Positions 33,974-45,470 of a stretch of 64,000 bases of DNA are shown in pieces. Position 1 is the stretch's first letter, and every line of letters starts with the position of its first letter. The translations under genes were made by a program, and so were the position numbers. The stretch covers positions 39,783,475 through 39,847,474 of the forward strand of contig NC_061804.1 of the NCBI RefSeq assembly GCF_021462225.1. The letters run 5' to 3'. The notes below the pieces were generated by a model. It was given only the letters and a program-made list of their open reading frames with translations, did no database searches and was not told the origin of the DNA. The stretch comes from Girardinichthys multiradiatus. Taxonomy: Eukaryota; Chordata; Actinopteri; Cyprinodontiformes; Goodeidae.

Positions 33974-36796
33974 TTGACTAGTCCCAGACCAGTTAATAGC
34001 TACAACGCTTTTGAATACTTAATCCTTAGTTTTCCTCATCCAAATTGCAAAGCACTAAAAAGACTTCTGTTTTATTTATTGCGCCGCTCAAGGTGGCAGC
34101 AGGTTGGAGTAACTCTGTTACTTTTGATTCTGATTTATTATTTTTTGGGAACTATTCCTCTTGTGGTGGATACAGTTGATTTTTTTTGTATGACTGTCCA
34201 CTCCAGTGTCGGATGCTGTGCAGCTTGGAGGATTTTTCTTAATACTTTCTATTTTTGGACATTTGTTATGATGCATTGCCATGGCAACGGGGTTGTTTCT
34301 TACAACCGGGAGCAGCTGATTAATATCTCAAAAGCTCAAATAATACTTCAACTACAACCCCAAATCCCTGATGAGTTGAAAAGGAGATGCCGTGGATGCA
34401 GAGCAGGAGCTAAGAGAAGAGAGAGAAGGAGGAAGTTCAAACCATCTCTTCCGTCGATTTTGATGGGCAATGTGAGATTGTTGGGAAACAAGTTGGATGA
34501 CCTCCAAGCCCTACAAAGGACCCAGCCAGAGTACCGGGCATGCAGTATCATGTGTTTTACTGAGACATGGCTGCAGGATCATATCCCCGACTCCAGCGTC
34601 TCTCTGCCGGGCTTTTTAACCATACGAGCAGACAGAGATTTAAAGAGGAGCGGCAAATGTAAAGGAGGTGGACTGGCTGTACTTGTGAAGAACAGATGGT
34701 GTAATCCAGGACATGTTACTGTGAAGTGTCATCTCTGCAGTCCAGATATTGAACTGTTGGCAGTAAGTTTTCGTCCATATTATTTACCCAGAGAGTTCAC
34801 CAGTGTTATTTTGGTAACAGTTTACGTTCCACCTTCCGCTGTTGCTGACACTGCGTGTGATGCCATCAGCTCAGTTGTTGCTAAGCTACAGACACAAAAC
34901 CCCAATGCTTTTGTGGCAATTTCTGGTGATTTTAACCATGCTTCACTCTCTGCTACACTTCCAACGTTTCAACAATTTGTCACCTGCTCTACCAGAGAAA
35001 ACAAAACATTGGATTTGTTTTATGCAAATGTCAAGGACTCATACATCTCTACAGCACAACCTCCTCTAGGCAAATCAGATCACAATCTTGCTCCAGCAAA
35101 ACAATATCGGAGATGTGTGGACAGGGATGAAGAAGATCACAGGCTTCAAGCAGAAAGAAGATCAGACCTGAACACATTCTTCAATAGGTTCAGTTCAGAA
35201 ACCAGCTTCGCATCCTCCTCTCCTGCTCACAGCCAAACAGACATTCCATCTTCCTTTGACCCACAGGACCCACAGCTGTCCAGTAACACCTCACATTTTT
35301 TATCTTCCACCTCAGCCCTAGTCCCTTCTGCTTCTACATATTTGCCTTCAACCATATCAGAAGATGCTGATGCTTCCTTTGCTTCCCCCTTCCACCTGTG
35401 TGTCTCAAGAAGTCAGATGAAGAGACAACTGGAGAGACTGAATAGGAATAAGGCTGCAGGTCCAGATCATGTCAGCCTTAGAGTCCTGAAGGCCTGTGCA
35501 GAGCAGATCTGTGGGATTCTGCAGCACCTCTTCAACCTTAGCCTGGCCCAGAAGAAGGTTCTGGTGTTGTGGAAGACCTCCTGTCTTGTTCCGGTACCAA
35601 AGAAAACTCACCCATCAGTCCTCAATGACTATAGACCTGTTGCCCTGACATCTCACATCATGAAGGTCCTAGAGAGACTCCTGTTGGCCCACCTGAGTAA
35701 GCAAACAATAAACTATCAGGACCCCCTTCAGTTTGCTTATTGCTGTGGAGTTGGAGTTGAAGATGCCATCATACACCTGCTTCAACAAACCCACTGTCAT
35801 CTGGACAAAGCCAGCAGCACTGTGAGGATTATGTTCTTTGATTTCTCCAGTGCATTTAATACAATCCAACCTGATTTGCTTTGTCAGAAACTCCAGAAGA
35901 CTCAGGTGGAGGCATCAACAATCTCCTGGATCAAAGACTACCTGACAAACAGACCACAGTTTGTGAGACTGAAGGGTTGTGAGTCTAACCAAGTAGTCAG
36001 CAGCACAGGAGCACCACAGGGGACTGTACTCTCACCATTCCTTTTCACTCTGTACACCTCAGACTTCCAGTACAAGACAGACTCCTGTCATCTGCAGAAA
36101 TACTCGGATGATTCTGCAGTCGTGGGGTGGATCAGAGATGGACAAGAAGATGAGTACAGGAAGGTGGTGGACCGCTTTGTGGCATGGTGTGGAAACAATC
36201 ATCTCATTTTGAACGTGACTAAAACAAAGGAGATGATTTTAGATTTTAAGAGAAACAGGAATAAGTCAAAAACGATTTCTATCATGGGAGAAGTAGTGGA
36301 GGTGGTGGAGGAGTATAAATACCTCGGTGTTCACCTGGACAACAGACTAGAGTGGAGATGCAACTGTGAAGCCATCTACAAGAAGGGACAGAGCAGACTG
36401 TACTTCTTGAGGAAGCTTAGGTCCTTTGGTGTTTGCAGCAAGATGCTGCATATCTTCTATAAGTCTGTTGTGGAAAGTGTGATCTCTTCTTCCATCATCT
36501 GCTGGGGAAGCAGCATCAGAGCCAGGGACTTAAAAACACTCAACAAGCTGATAAAAAAGGCTGGCTCTGTTCTGGGGACTCCTCTGGAACCTCTGGAGAT
36601 CATTGTGGAAAGAAGGATTCTTCATAAAATGAAGAACATTATGGAGAACCCTGAGCATCCTCTTCATGAGACTGTCCTACAACAACAGAGTGTCTTCAGT
36701 CAGAGGATTCTTCAGATCGGAGCGCTACAGGAGATCCTTCCTGCCCGCAGCCATCAGCATCTACAACGGCTCTTTGAGGAAACCTTCATAATATGA
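33974..36796 (+). CDS. Rex1-type LINE endonuclease/reverse transcriptase, 940 codons, chimeric start
   Basis: Residues 1-35 come from the host L2 element (NSYNAFEYLILSFPHPN belongs to the L2 endonuclease); Rex1 sequence starts at 34081. Residues 36-160 are the Rex1 leader and N-terminus, with possible native starts at residue 73 or later. The endonuclease (about 164-371) shows ETWLQ, VYVPPSA, GDFNH and SDHN. Residues 373-398 are read out of frame: the +1 frame spells WTGMKKITGF, expected in the family's linker, so a deletion and shift occurred here. The RT (about 487-800) keeps the catalytic FDFSSAFN aspartate, GAPQGTVLSP and YSDD. The protein ends in the family's normal C-terminus. Nearly intact, but the linker defect makes full activity unlikely. 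Confidence 0.88.
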   Translation: MTSPRPVNSYNAFEYLILSFPHPNCKALKRLLFYLLRRSRWQQVGVTLLLLILIYYFLGTIPLVVDTVDFFCMTVHSSVGCCAAWRIFLNTFYFWTFVMMHCHGNGVVSYNREQLINISKAQIILQLQPQIPDELKRRCRGCRAGAKRRERRRKFKPSLPSILMGNVRLLGNKLDDLQALQRTQPEYRACSIMCFTETWLQDHIPDSSVSLPGFLTIRADRDLKRSGKCKGGGLAVLVKNRWCNPGHVTVKCHLCSPDIELLAVSFRPYYLPREFTSVILVTVYVPPSAVADTACDAISSVVAKLQTQNPNAFVAISGDFNHASLSATLPTFQQFVTCSTRENKTLDLFYANVKDSYISTAQPPLGKSDHNLAPAKQYRRCVDRDEEDHRLQAERRSDLNTFFNRFSSETSFASSSPAHSQTDIPSSFDPQDPQLSSNTSHFLSSTSALVPSASTYLPSTISEDADASFASPFHLCVSRSQMKRQLERLNRNKAAGPDHVSLRVLKACAEQICGILQHLFNLSLAQKKVLVLWKTSCLVPVPKKTHPSVLNDYRPVALTSHIMKVLERLLLAHLSKQTINYQDPLQFAYCCGVGVEDAIIHLLQQTHCHLDKASSTVRIMFFDFSSAFNTIQPDLLCQKLQKTQVEASTISWIKDYLTNRPQFVRLKGCESNQVVSSTGAPQGTVLSPFLFTLYTSDFQYKTDSCHLQKYSDDSAVVGWIRDGQEDEYRKVVDRFVAWCGNNHLILNVTKTKEMILDFKRNRNKSKTISIMGEVVEVVEEYKYLGVHLDNRLEWRCNCEAIYKKGQSRLYFLRKLRSFGVCSKMLHIFYKSVVESVISSSIICWGSSIRARDLKTLNKLIKKAGSVLGTPLEPLEIIVERRILHKMKNIMENPEHPLHETVLQQQSVFSQRILQIGALQEILPARSHQHLQRLFEETFII

Positions 36797-36861
36797 GCTA
36801 TAACAACATTTAATTTCCCTTTGGGATTAATAAAGTATTTTTGAATTGAATTTAATTGAAT
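34081..36861 (+). mobile_element. Rex1 (Rex1-Babar clade) LINE copy 1
   Basis: It starts GCGCCGCTCAAGG, as copy 2 does at 53693. After the stop at 36796 comes a short 3' tail, TTTCCCTTTGGGATTAATAA, then (TTGAAT)n, typical of Rex1. The flanks CTGTTTTATTTATT (left) and TTGTTTGTTATTTTG (right) are an imperfect match and may be a diverged target-site duplication. It interrupts the L2 endonuclease. Confidence 0.87.
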
Positions 36862-37098
36862 TGTTTGTTATTTTGTACCGTCCACCAGGACCTTACTCTC
36901 AATTTTTAGATCAGTTTCAGACCTTTTATCTGATTTAGTGTTAAATACAGATAAGGTTATTATAGTGGGGGATTTTAACATTCATGTTGACACTGAAATG
37001 ATAGCCTAAATATAGCCTTTAATGCTATCTTAGACTGAATTGGCTTTGCTCAAAACATTAACAAACCTACCCACATTTGTCTTCATTCTCTGGACCTT

Positions 37099-37590
37099 GT
37101 GCTGACATATGGCATTGAGTGTGAAGACATAACAATATTTCCTCATAACCCTATCCTGTCTGACCATTTTTTAATAACCTTTGAGTTTAATTTAACCGAG
37201 TACTCCACACCTGAAAGAAAATTTCATTATAGTAGGTCATTATCAGACAATGCTGTAACAACCTTTAAAGAATCTGTTCCACTTTTAATTTCTTCATTAT
37301 CACAGAAAAACACAGTGAAGGGCAATAATTTTGTTTCTTCCCCTTCACAAATTGATTCTCTTGTTCATAGTGTTACTTCATCATTGCGTGGTGCATTAGA
37401 CAATGCAGCCCCTTTGAAAAATAAGGTAATTATTTATAGGAGGCTGGCTCCTTGGTTTAATTCAGAGCTGCGTACTTTACAGAATATTAGAAAATTGGAG
37501 AGAAAATGGCGCTCTACACACCTAGAGGATTCCTACTTAATCTGGAAAAATAGCCTACTGTTGTATAAAAAGACACTTTGCCCAGCTTAA
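37099..37590 (+). pseudogene. L2-like endonuclease/linker fragment
   Basis: A 163-codon frame from the host L2. The block PILSDHFLITFEFNL carries the SDH motif that closes the AP-endonuclease fold. The rest is the linker toward RT, with LAPWFNSELRTL. It follows the GDFN box at 36967-36978, which is in a different frame. It belongs to the second L2 piece and is not an independent gene. Confidence 0.8.
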
Positions 37591-37747
37591 ACAGCTTATT
37601 TATCCTCAATAATAGAAGGTAATAAGAATAATCCTAGGTTTCTCTTAAGTACCGTTGCTAAACTTATACAGTCATAGCTCTGTTGAGCCATCCATTCCCA
37701 TAGCTCTCAGCAGTCATTACTTTATGGGATTCTTTTTCAATAAAATT

Positions 37748-38488
37748 CAGTCAGTCATTTCCTATACCACTTCTTCCATAGTGGGTCACGGGGGAGCTGG
37801 TGCCTATCTCCAGCAGTCTGTGGGCGGGAGGCAGGGTACTGTCAAATTCTGAGTTTGGATCGGACCAAAGTGCAGATAAGAGCTTGGCAGCCGTATCATT
37901 AAAGGAATCTCCATCTTTAATTAGCAATCTCGAGGAAGTAGCAAAACACAAAGAACTGATCAGGGAAATGAAACATGGCAGAACAGTGAGTAAATAAACA
38001 GAGGAACCAGCAGGGAACAAAGAACACAGACCAACTAATATACAGGGAGAAAACACAGGCAAGTAATCACAGGAACTAAGAACAGGTGTGACAAGCTGGC
38101 AGGGAGGCAGAGGGGACAGATGGAACTGATTAACAACACAGGGAAACAGAACTAAACAAAAGTTAACACAAACCAAGTCCAAGGATGCCATATCATGACA
38201 GGTACACCCTGGACAGGTCGCCAGTCCATTGCAGGGAGGCGGGGTACACCCTGGACAGGTCGCCAGTTCATCGCAGGGCAACACACAAATAACCATGCAC
38301 ACACCTAAGGGCAATTTAGAGAGACCAATTAACCTAACAGGCATGTCTTTGGACTGTGGGAGGAAGCCAGAGTACCTGGAGAGATTCCACACATGCACAG
38401 GGAGAACAGCAAGACCCTGGGTGTCAAACCCAGGACCTTTTTGCTGCAAGGCAACAGTGCTACCAACTGTGCCACCATGCAGCCCTTA
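37748..38488 (-). mobile_element. SINE-like dispersed repeat inserted in the L2
   Basis: A repeat widespread in fish (GACTGTGGGAGGAAGCC...GGTCGCCAGTCCAT wording). Its plus-strand right end (TGCTACCAACTGTGCCACC) is the complement of a tRNA-like head. The 9-base AATAAAATT is duplicated at 37739-37747 and 38489-38497, typical of LINE-driven insertion. It contains an internal duplication of GGTACACCCTGGACAGGTCG (from 38201 and 38243) and a solo LTR. The family name is not certain. Confidence 0.75.
37840..38200. repeat. Solo LTR, 361 bases, inside the SINE-like repeat
   Basis: It starts TGTCAAATTC and ends ATCATGACA, with terminal TGTCA/TGACA. GGTAC is duplicated exactly (37835-37839, 38201-38205). 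The repeat reads on normally across the two flanks. It matches none of the other LTRs in the window at its ends. Orientation cannot be fixed. Confidence 0.85.
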
Positions 38489-38858
38489 AATAAAATTGAT
38501 TCTATTACATATAGAATCACTGGCATACGCCTAAAGATGATTACTTCATCCTCAGCAAGCGAGACAACATTGGAAGTAACTGTAGAACCTGATCTGTGTA
38601 TGGACTGTTTTGATCCTGTGAAGCTTCCTGAGTTATCAAAAATATTAGCATCATCTAAACATTCAACTTGTATGTTAGACCCAATCCCAACCAAATAATT
38701 TAAGGAAGTGTTACCTCTGATTACCAGCCCCATTTTAGATATGATTAATCTATCCTTAGTAAATGGATATGTACCACAGACTTTTAAGGTAGCTGTAATC
38801 AAACCTTTACTTAAGAAACCTTTGCTTGATTGAGATGACTTGCAAAATTACAGACCTA

Positions 38859-40468
38859 CAGGTCCTTCTCAAAATATTAGCATATTGTGATAAAGTTCAT
38901 TATTTTCCATAATGTAATGATGAAAATTTAACATTCATATATTTTAGATTCATTGCACACTAACTGAAATATTTCAGGTCTTTTATTGTCTTAATACGGA
39001 TAATTTTGGCATACAGCTCATGAAAACCCAAAATTCCTATCTCACAAAATTAGCATATCATTAAAAGGGTCTCTAAACGAGCTATGAACCTAATCATCTG
39101 AATCAACGAGTTAACTCTAAACACCTGCAAAAGATTCCTGAGGCCTTTAAAACTCCCAGCCTGGTTCATCACTCAAAACCCCAATCATGGGTAAGACTGC
39201 TGACCTGACTGCTGTCCAGAAGGCCACTATTGACACCCTCAAGCAAGAGGGTAAGACACAGAAAGAAATTTCTGAACTAATAGGTTGTTCCCAGAGTGCT
39301 GTATCAAGGCACCTCAGTGGGAAGTCTGTGGGAAGGAAAAAGTGTGGCAGAAAACGCTGCACAACGAGAAGAGGTGACCGGACCCTGAGGAAGATTGTGG
39401 AGAAGGGCTGATTCCAGACCTTGGGGGACCTGCGGAAGCAGTGGACTGAGTCTGGAGTAGAAACATCCAGAGCCACCGTGCACAGGCGTGTGCAGGAAAT
39501 GGGCTACAGGTGCCGCATTCCCCAGGTCAAGCCACTTTTGAACCAGAAACAGCGGCAGAAGCGCCTGACCTGGGCTACAGAGAAGCAGCACTGGACTGTT
39601 GCTCAGTGGTCCAAAGTACTTTTTTCGGATGAAAGCAAATTCTGCATGTCATTCGGAAATCAAGGTGCCAGAGTCTGGAGGAAGACTGGGGAGAAGGAAA
39701 TGCCAAAATGCCAGAAGTCCAGTGTCAAGTACCCACAGTCAGTGATGGTCTGGGGTGCCGTGTCAGCTGCTGGTGTTGGTCCACTGTGTTTTATCAAGGG
39801 CAGGGTCAATGCAGCTAGCTATCAGGAGATTTTGGAGCACTTCATGCTTCCATCTGCTGAAAAGCTTTATGGAGATGAAGATTTCATTTTTCAGCACGAC
39901 CTGGCAGGTGCTCACAGTGCCAAAACCACTGGTAAATGGTTTACTGACCATGGTATCACTGTGCTCAATTGGCCTGCCAACTCTCCTGACCTGAACCCCA
40001 TAGAGAATCTGTGGGATATTGTGAAGAGAACGTTGAGAGACTCAAGATCCAACACTCTGGATGAGCTAAAGGCCGCTATCGAAGCATCCTGGGCCTCCAT
40101 AAGACCTCAGCAGTGCCACAGGCTGATTGCCTCCATGCCACGCCGCAATGAAGCAGTCATTTCTGCAAAAGGATTCCCGACCAAGTATTGAGTGCATAAC
40201 TGTACATGATTATTTGAAGGTTGATGTTTTTTGTATTAAAAACAGTTTTCTTTTATTGGTCGGATGAAATGTGCAAATTTTGTGAGATAGGAATTTTGGG
40301 TTTTCATGAGCTGTATGCCAAAATCATCCGTATTAAGACAATAAAAGACCTGAAATATTTCAGTTAGTGTGCAATGAATCTAAAATATATGAATGTTAAA
40401 TTTTCATCATTACATTATGGAAAATAATGAACTTTATCACAATATGCTAATATTTTGAGAAGGACCTG
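38859..40468 (+). mobile_element. Full-length Tc1 element, 1610 bases, inserted in the L2
   Basis: Inverted terminal repeats begin CAGGTCCTTCTCAAAATATT, and TA stands at both ends (38857-38858, 40469-40470). Length equals that of the copy at 61905-63514. Removal restores the L2 RT phrase reading RPISNLPFLSKILEK across the site. The transposase has one premature stop. Confidence 0.96.
39187..40191 (+). pseudogene. Tc1 DD34E transposase with one premature stop
   Basis: 335 codons long like the intact copy, but codon 75 is TGA (39409-39411) where the other copy has CGA (Arg), a typical CpG decay change. Otherwise the frame is open throughout: the helix-turn-helix GCSQSAVSRHLSG lies before the stop, and the catalytic SDESKF, FQHDLAGAH and NPIENLW blocks after it. 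One further change of note is Gly for Pro after the second aspartate block (HDLAGAH). An internal ATG at 39421 could start a 256-residue product without the first DNA-binding part. Confidence 0.95.
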
Positions 40469-40470
40469 TA

Positions 40471-41770
40471 TATCCAATCTTCCGTTCTTATCTAAAATTC
40501 TTGAGAAAATAGTTGCTAATTAAATGTGTGAGCATTTGCACAGCATTGATCTGCTGGAAGAGTTTCAGTCAGGTTTTAGAGCTCATCATAGCACTGAAAC
40601 AGCTCTGCTGAAAGTCACTAATGATATTTTCCTGCAGTGTTTCATGGTTGTGTCTGTACTTGTTCTGTTAGATCTCAGTGCTGCATTTGACACAGTTAAT
40701 CACAATATTCTCTTAGAAAGGCTTGAACATACTGTAGGGATCAGAGAAACAGCACTAGGATGGTTTAAATCATGTTTGTCTGACAGATTCCAGTTTGATC
40801 ATGTAAATGATAAATCATCTTCAAACTCCAGGGTTAATTGTGGTGCACCACAGGGTTCAGTACTTGGGCCAATTATTACAGCACTATAAATTCCAATAGG
40901 TAAAATTATCACGGAGCATGGGATACGTTGTCACTGATACGCTGATGTTACTCAGCTTTAATTATCCATAAATCCTGATGAACCCAACCAGTTAGATAGA
41001 CTACAAGCATGTCTTGAAGATATAAAAACTTGGATGACTTTACATTTTTTGCTTCTAAATTCAGACAAGACAGAAGTTGTCATCTTTGGACCGGAGTCTT
41101 TGAAAAAGTAACTGCTTAGTCAATCATTTAACCTGGATGACATAAAATTGACCTCCAGTAATAAAGTAAACAAAACCTTGGTGTTATTTTTGACCACGGC
41201 ATGTCATTTAAATCCCATATTAAACAGGTTTCTAGGATTTCTTTCTTTCACCTCCGCAACATTACCAAAATTTAAAAAATGTCCTATTCAGGAGTGACGC
41301 TGAAAAACTAGTCCCTGCATTTGTTACTTCAAGGGTGGACTATTGTTATCACTTATTATCAGGATGCCCAGAAGCCTTCAGCTGATCCAAAATGCAGCAG
41401 CAAGAGTTCTGGTGAAAATTAAAAAGAGACGTATTTCTCCTATTTTACCTTCTCTTCATTGGCTCCATGTTAAATACAGAATAGAATTTAAAATTATCCT
41501 CACATATAAAGCCCTTAATGATTTAGCTCCATCATACATCAGAGATCTGATTGGTCCATACGTTCCTAACAGAGCACTTCGTTCTTAGACTCCCGGTTTA
41601 CTGGTGGTTCCTAGAGTCTCTAGAAGTAGAATGGGAGGCAGATCCTTTAGTTATCAGACTCCTCTCCTATGGAACCAGCTCACAGTTTTAGTCCATGAGG
41701 CAGACACCCCGTCTACTTTTAAGGCTAGGCTTAAAACTTTCCTTTTCGATAAAGCTTATAGTTAGAGTGG
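40471..41770 (+). pseudogene. L2-like reverse transcriptase, broken
   Basis: Continuation of the host L2 after the Tc1. The RT blocks FQSGFRAHHSTETALL, LLDLSAAFDTVNHN (first catalytic aspartate) and GAPQGSVLGP are in the frame 40524-40889. After a stop the active-site box reads YADV near 40940, so the second aspartate is mutated. The C-terminal part (41343-41588) has SLQLIQNAAARVLVK and ALNDLAPSYIRDL, usual for fish L2 proteins. Several stops and shifts rule out function. Confidence 0.88.
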
Positions 41771-42617
41771 CTTAGGTTATCCTGAGCTATCTCTGTAGTT
41801 ATGCTGCTATAGGCTTAGGCTGCTGGAGGACATAACGAACACTTTCACTCTCTTCGCCACATTCTCACACTATTCTCCAATTTTGCATTATTTGCTGTTA
41901 TGTCAGCTTTTAACTTCATGTTCTGTCTCTGTTCTCTTCCTAGAAGCTACACCTGGCCTGGCTCTGTGTCTACCTGTGACACCTTCCTGGAGGGGGGCAT
42001 CGTCCGAGCTTCTGCTGCCAACAACTTCATGCTCACCCTCTACAGATGATACACTTGGCCCTGTCTTTCAGTGTTTAACCCTATTTTGCTCCTAAACATA
42101 GCTACTGACTGAGTTTTTACTGTGACTAACTGTATGTGCTCTCTTTCACACTCTAAACTTGAAAACTGGCTCAGAGTTTCTGTTTTTTCTACCTAGATGA
42201 AGCCACTAAAGGAGCTACATCCATTAACATTTACTTTTCCTTCCCATAGAAAGTACTTCTGGATCAGTGCTTCTGTGTTCTTTTTGTGTCTCTGCTCTGT
42301 TCTCTCAAACCCCCAGTCGGTCATGGCTGATGGCCGCTCACACTGAGCCTGGTTCTGCTCATCCAGGAGGAGTGAATGCTACAAGTCACTGACTCGATGC
42401 AATCTGCTGGGTTTCCTTAGATAGGAAAACGTTTTTAACCAATTTGAATAATAAACTGAATCTGTCTGCACTGTTTGATAGTTAGGATTAATTGGAATGT
42501 ATGTACCAGACTTGAAATCTGTATATTTCAATTTGAATTCTCTTTGTGAAGTGCCTTGAGATGACATGTGTTGTGAATTGGCGCTGTATAAATAAACTTA
42601 ATTGAATTGAATTGAGC
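41771..42617 (+). repeat. L2-like LINE 3' UTR and tail
   Basis: Matches 57590-58313 over most of its length (for example GCTGGGTTTCCTTAGATAG, AAGTGCCTTGAGA). It lacks about 110 bases that the other copy has after GAGCCTGGTTCTGCT. It ends in AATTGAATTGAATTGA. Confidence 0.85.
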
Positions 42618-45470
42618 AGGCAACAATTACAGGAGGCTGGATTTAGGTTAAACAGGTTTATTGAAACACAAGATAACTCAGCGGAGTAGTCCGGAGGTTG
42701 GGTTTTTTCAGATCGGTACACTGAAGAAGAGAGATGGGTAAGTGTAGATGACAGGAGTGAACGAGAAGCTTGAATTGATGGTACATGTGTCTTGCTTTTG
42801 TGGGTGAGATTGTTGTGTTTTATGGCTGGTTCCTTTTGTCCCTTTCTCCAAGTTGTGGTGTGAGAAGTTGGAGGGTGGACAGACAGGGAGGCAGGCAAAA
42901 GGTAGGAGGTCTGGGGAAGCAGTAAGTACTTTCCTTGAACATGCTGGTTCCAAGAAACTGGAGGAAGCACTGGTAGGAAAAGCATAGTTAAATGCTTTAG
43001 CAAACAGCTGAGTTGGGCACGAGACATCAGACAGGACAAATCCACGTCAGGGTCTTCAAAATCAAAAACTCTAAAAACAAGGCGCAGAAAGCTCAGGTGA
43101 GCAAACATGGTCAAGAAAACAGTTTGATTACACGCTCTGACTACCACTCTGGAGAGTTAACCATCTGAAGCCTCCTTCAGGGTTTCAGCTGCTTAAGAGC
43201 GCTCCCTGATGAGTCTTGATGAACCGCAGCTGTGTGGCTGCACCTGGCTGTTGCACCCTGCAGAAGGAAGGTGAGAGAAAGAGAGGGAAAACACACCAGC
43301 ACACAATACAAACCTGTGCTCAGCTCCGTGACATGACAGCTTTGTGCTTCACAGAAGTTTGCAAGATTTGCATATTTTTTGTGGATGAAATATACAGGTC
43401 TCAAGCACAGCAGTGTATGGACTTAACATTAAATTATATCTAAATGGGGTCGATGTGTAACTTCTACATTGAAATCAGATTTATTGCTTAATTGGAAACT
43501 GCTAATATCAGCTCAAATGTGGTGTCTGAGTCAAACAGTGTGTTTTTTTGGAGTAGGACCCAGGTGTAGACAGGAACAGGAAAGAAACAGGTATGGTAAC
43601 AGAAGCACCCAGCGAAGAACAAAGAACCACTGAGTTTATATATTTAGGGAAGTGTGGAGAATAATGCCATATTGTGTGTAATCAGGGGATAATGTGGAGC
43701 AGCTGTAACAGAGAGAGTTAGACTAATAAACATAAATGGATCTGAACTGAGACAAAAATCATAAATGGAGCTGACCTGAGACACAAATAACTATCAACCC
43801 AAGAAGAAAATCTAACTGATGTAACAGAAATAAATTCAAAAGTACAAAGAACAGAAACACAAGAATAAACCAAGAAACTAAACTCAAAGGACTGAACTAA
43901 TAAAGCTAAAACATCTTAATGGCAATATTAAGCACAGGGAAATTATCTTAATAAGGCAAGACAATAAGAACCCAATAAACAACATGGAAATGATATAAAC
44001 ACAAAAACAAAAGAAAACCAAAGATCAAACATCAGTGGATCGTGGCACTGTCTGTATTACTGCTGACATTTTACTAAGGATTTCTTTACATTTCTACAAA
44101 CTCACACAAATATGACATTTGTCTACCACTGACAAGAGGTCTACTAGTGATTATAAATTCACAGAACCTCAATTAAAAACAAAATCCAGTCCATCACTTT
44201 AAATTATCCTGAAGAGCTAAAGGACTGAGAGATCCTGTGTAATAACACTGCAGCATATTTTTGAATTTGCATTTTGCTTTACAGTATAGGTTTACATGCC
44301 AATACTCTTCACTAAAATCAAGAAAGAGTGAGAAAAGCACATCAACCTAATTTCTATTTCCCAGCAAGAGGTCATTACAGTCTTGTTGGACATTTATTTT
44401 ATTTTTTTATAAACATATTGCACTTTATGTAATGTTATTCTCAGATACAAAAACTGTTTCAGTAGTTAATAAACAGACAATCTTAAGAAAGTCTGACTTC
44501 TTGTAGCATGACAACAGCTGTGTTTTAAAATGTTCACACACCAATGCGCTACTTTTGAAAACTGTTAATGGCTGAACATCATCATCTTGTTCTTTTTCAT
44601 GTAAATATTCTTAATATCACATCTCTGAAATGTTTTCTGTTTTTGTCATTCTGTAAGCAGTTAAGTAGGCCAAAGCGCCAGAGGACCCTGTGAGTGCTTT
44701 GACAACTTTCAAATCCCAGAGTAGCTGCTCCGCAGAGGGCTGAAGTCAATATTTAGAGCAAAGCAACCTACATTGATCTTTTAGCTGAAAGAGGTACATC
44801 TGAAATCTGCAAACATGAAATTTAGGGATAAATAATGAAGATGATGAAAACATTGGGACTTGTAAAATGAAAAACAGATACGTCCATGATTGTGCCAGTG
44901 AACTGCTGTATTTATTTCAGCAGGTTTCTAGTACAGTAAAGATAATGCCTGAAGAAATTGCTGCCCTCCTATTATTTTGGTTGCTACCCATGTTACCAGC
45001 CAACAGTTTATACAAGCTGTAGCTATGATTCTAAAAGGCAGAGGAAGAAAGAACAAGGAAAGGGAAATCGGACAGTCACAAAGAAATGTCTGAGCCAAGC
45101 TGAATTTTGTTCTTGTGCGTCTCAATGGGCAAAGTGTGTTAATTCGGGCTCCTCAAAGAGTTGGTTTCCCAGCTTTCCCAAACTGACAAACAAATCACTT
45201 CCCCAGCTTAATTGATATTCTGTGCACAATTCCCTGCTATTTGTGTTGTAGAATGAACAGCAGACTAAAAACAAAACCAGGTTAAAGGTGCATATGTTAA
45301 GTTCTTTGGTTTTCTCATTGTTGGTCTAAGTTCTGTGTTCTGGTTATTGTTTTGAGTCATTCCTTTATTCATTCATTGAGCATTTAAGCTCTCTGCTTTT
45401 CTTTATTGCTCACTTATGTCTAGTTTTGTTTTGTTTAAATACAGCTTTTTTTTCTTCCTCTTTGTGGTTG
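42618..45470. other. Unassigned; LTR-like stretches near 42.6-43.4 kb and 43.5-44.05 kb
   Basis: 42618-43350 ends GTGACATGACA and has the A/G-rich wording of fish LTRs, but no matching start or duplication was found. 43540-44050 is A-rich (ACAAAAACAAAAGAAAACC) and similar in style to the solo LTR at 55422, also without defined ends. 44051-45470 shows nothing. Confidence 0.35.

Larger units (their letters stand above)
33660..42617 (+). mobile_element. L2-like LINE, split by three later insertions
   Basis: Pieces at about 33660-34080, 36862-37738, 38498-38858 and 40471-42617 are successive parts of one LINE in the plus orientation. Piece 1 has the endonuclease ETWLQ motif. Piece 2 holds YRPPGPYSQF and GDFNIHVD. 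Piece 4 has the RT and a 3' end of TGAATT-type repeats after CTGTATAAATAAA. Joining at each insertion restores the reading order, which shows that Rex1, a SINE-like repeat and Tc1 landed in a pre-existing copy. Many stops make it inactive. The wording matches the L2/CR1 group common in teleosts. Confidence 0.87.

Noticed and set aside
42618..43350. Solo LTR candidate ending GTGACATGACA
   Set aside because: The start could not be placed and no duplication flanks it, so it is only mentioned in the gap entry.
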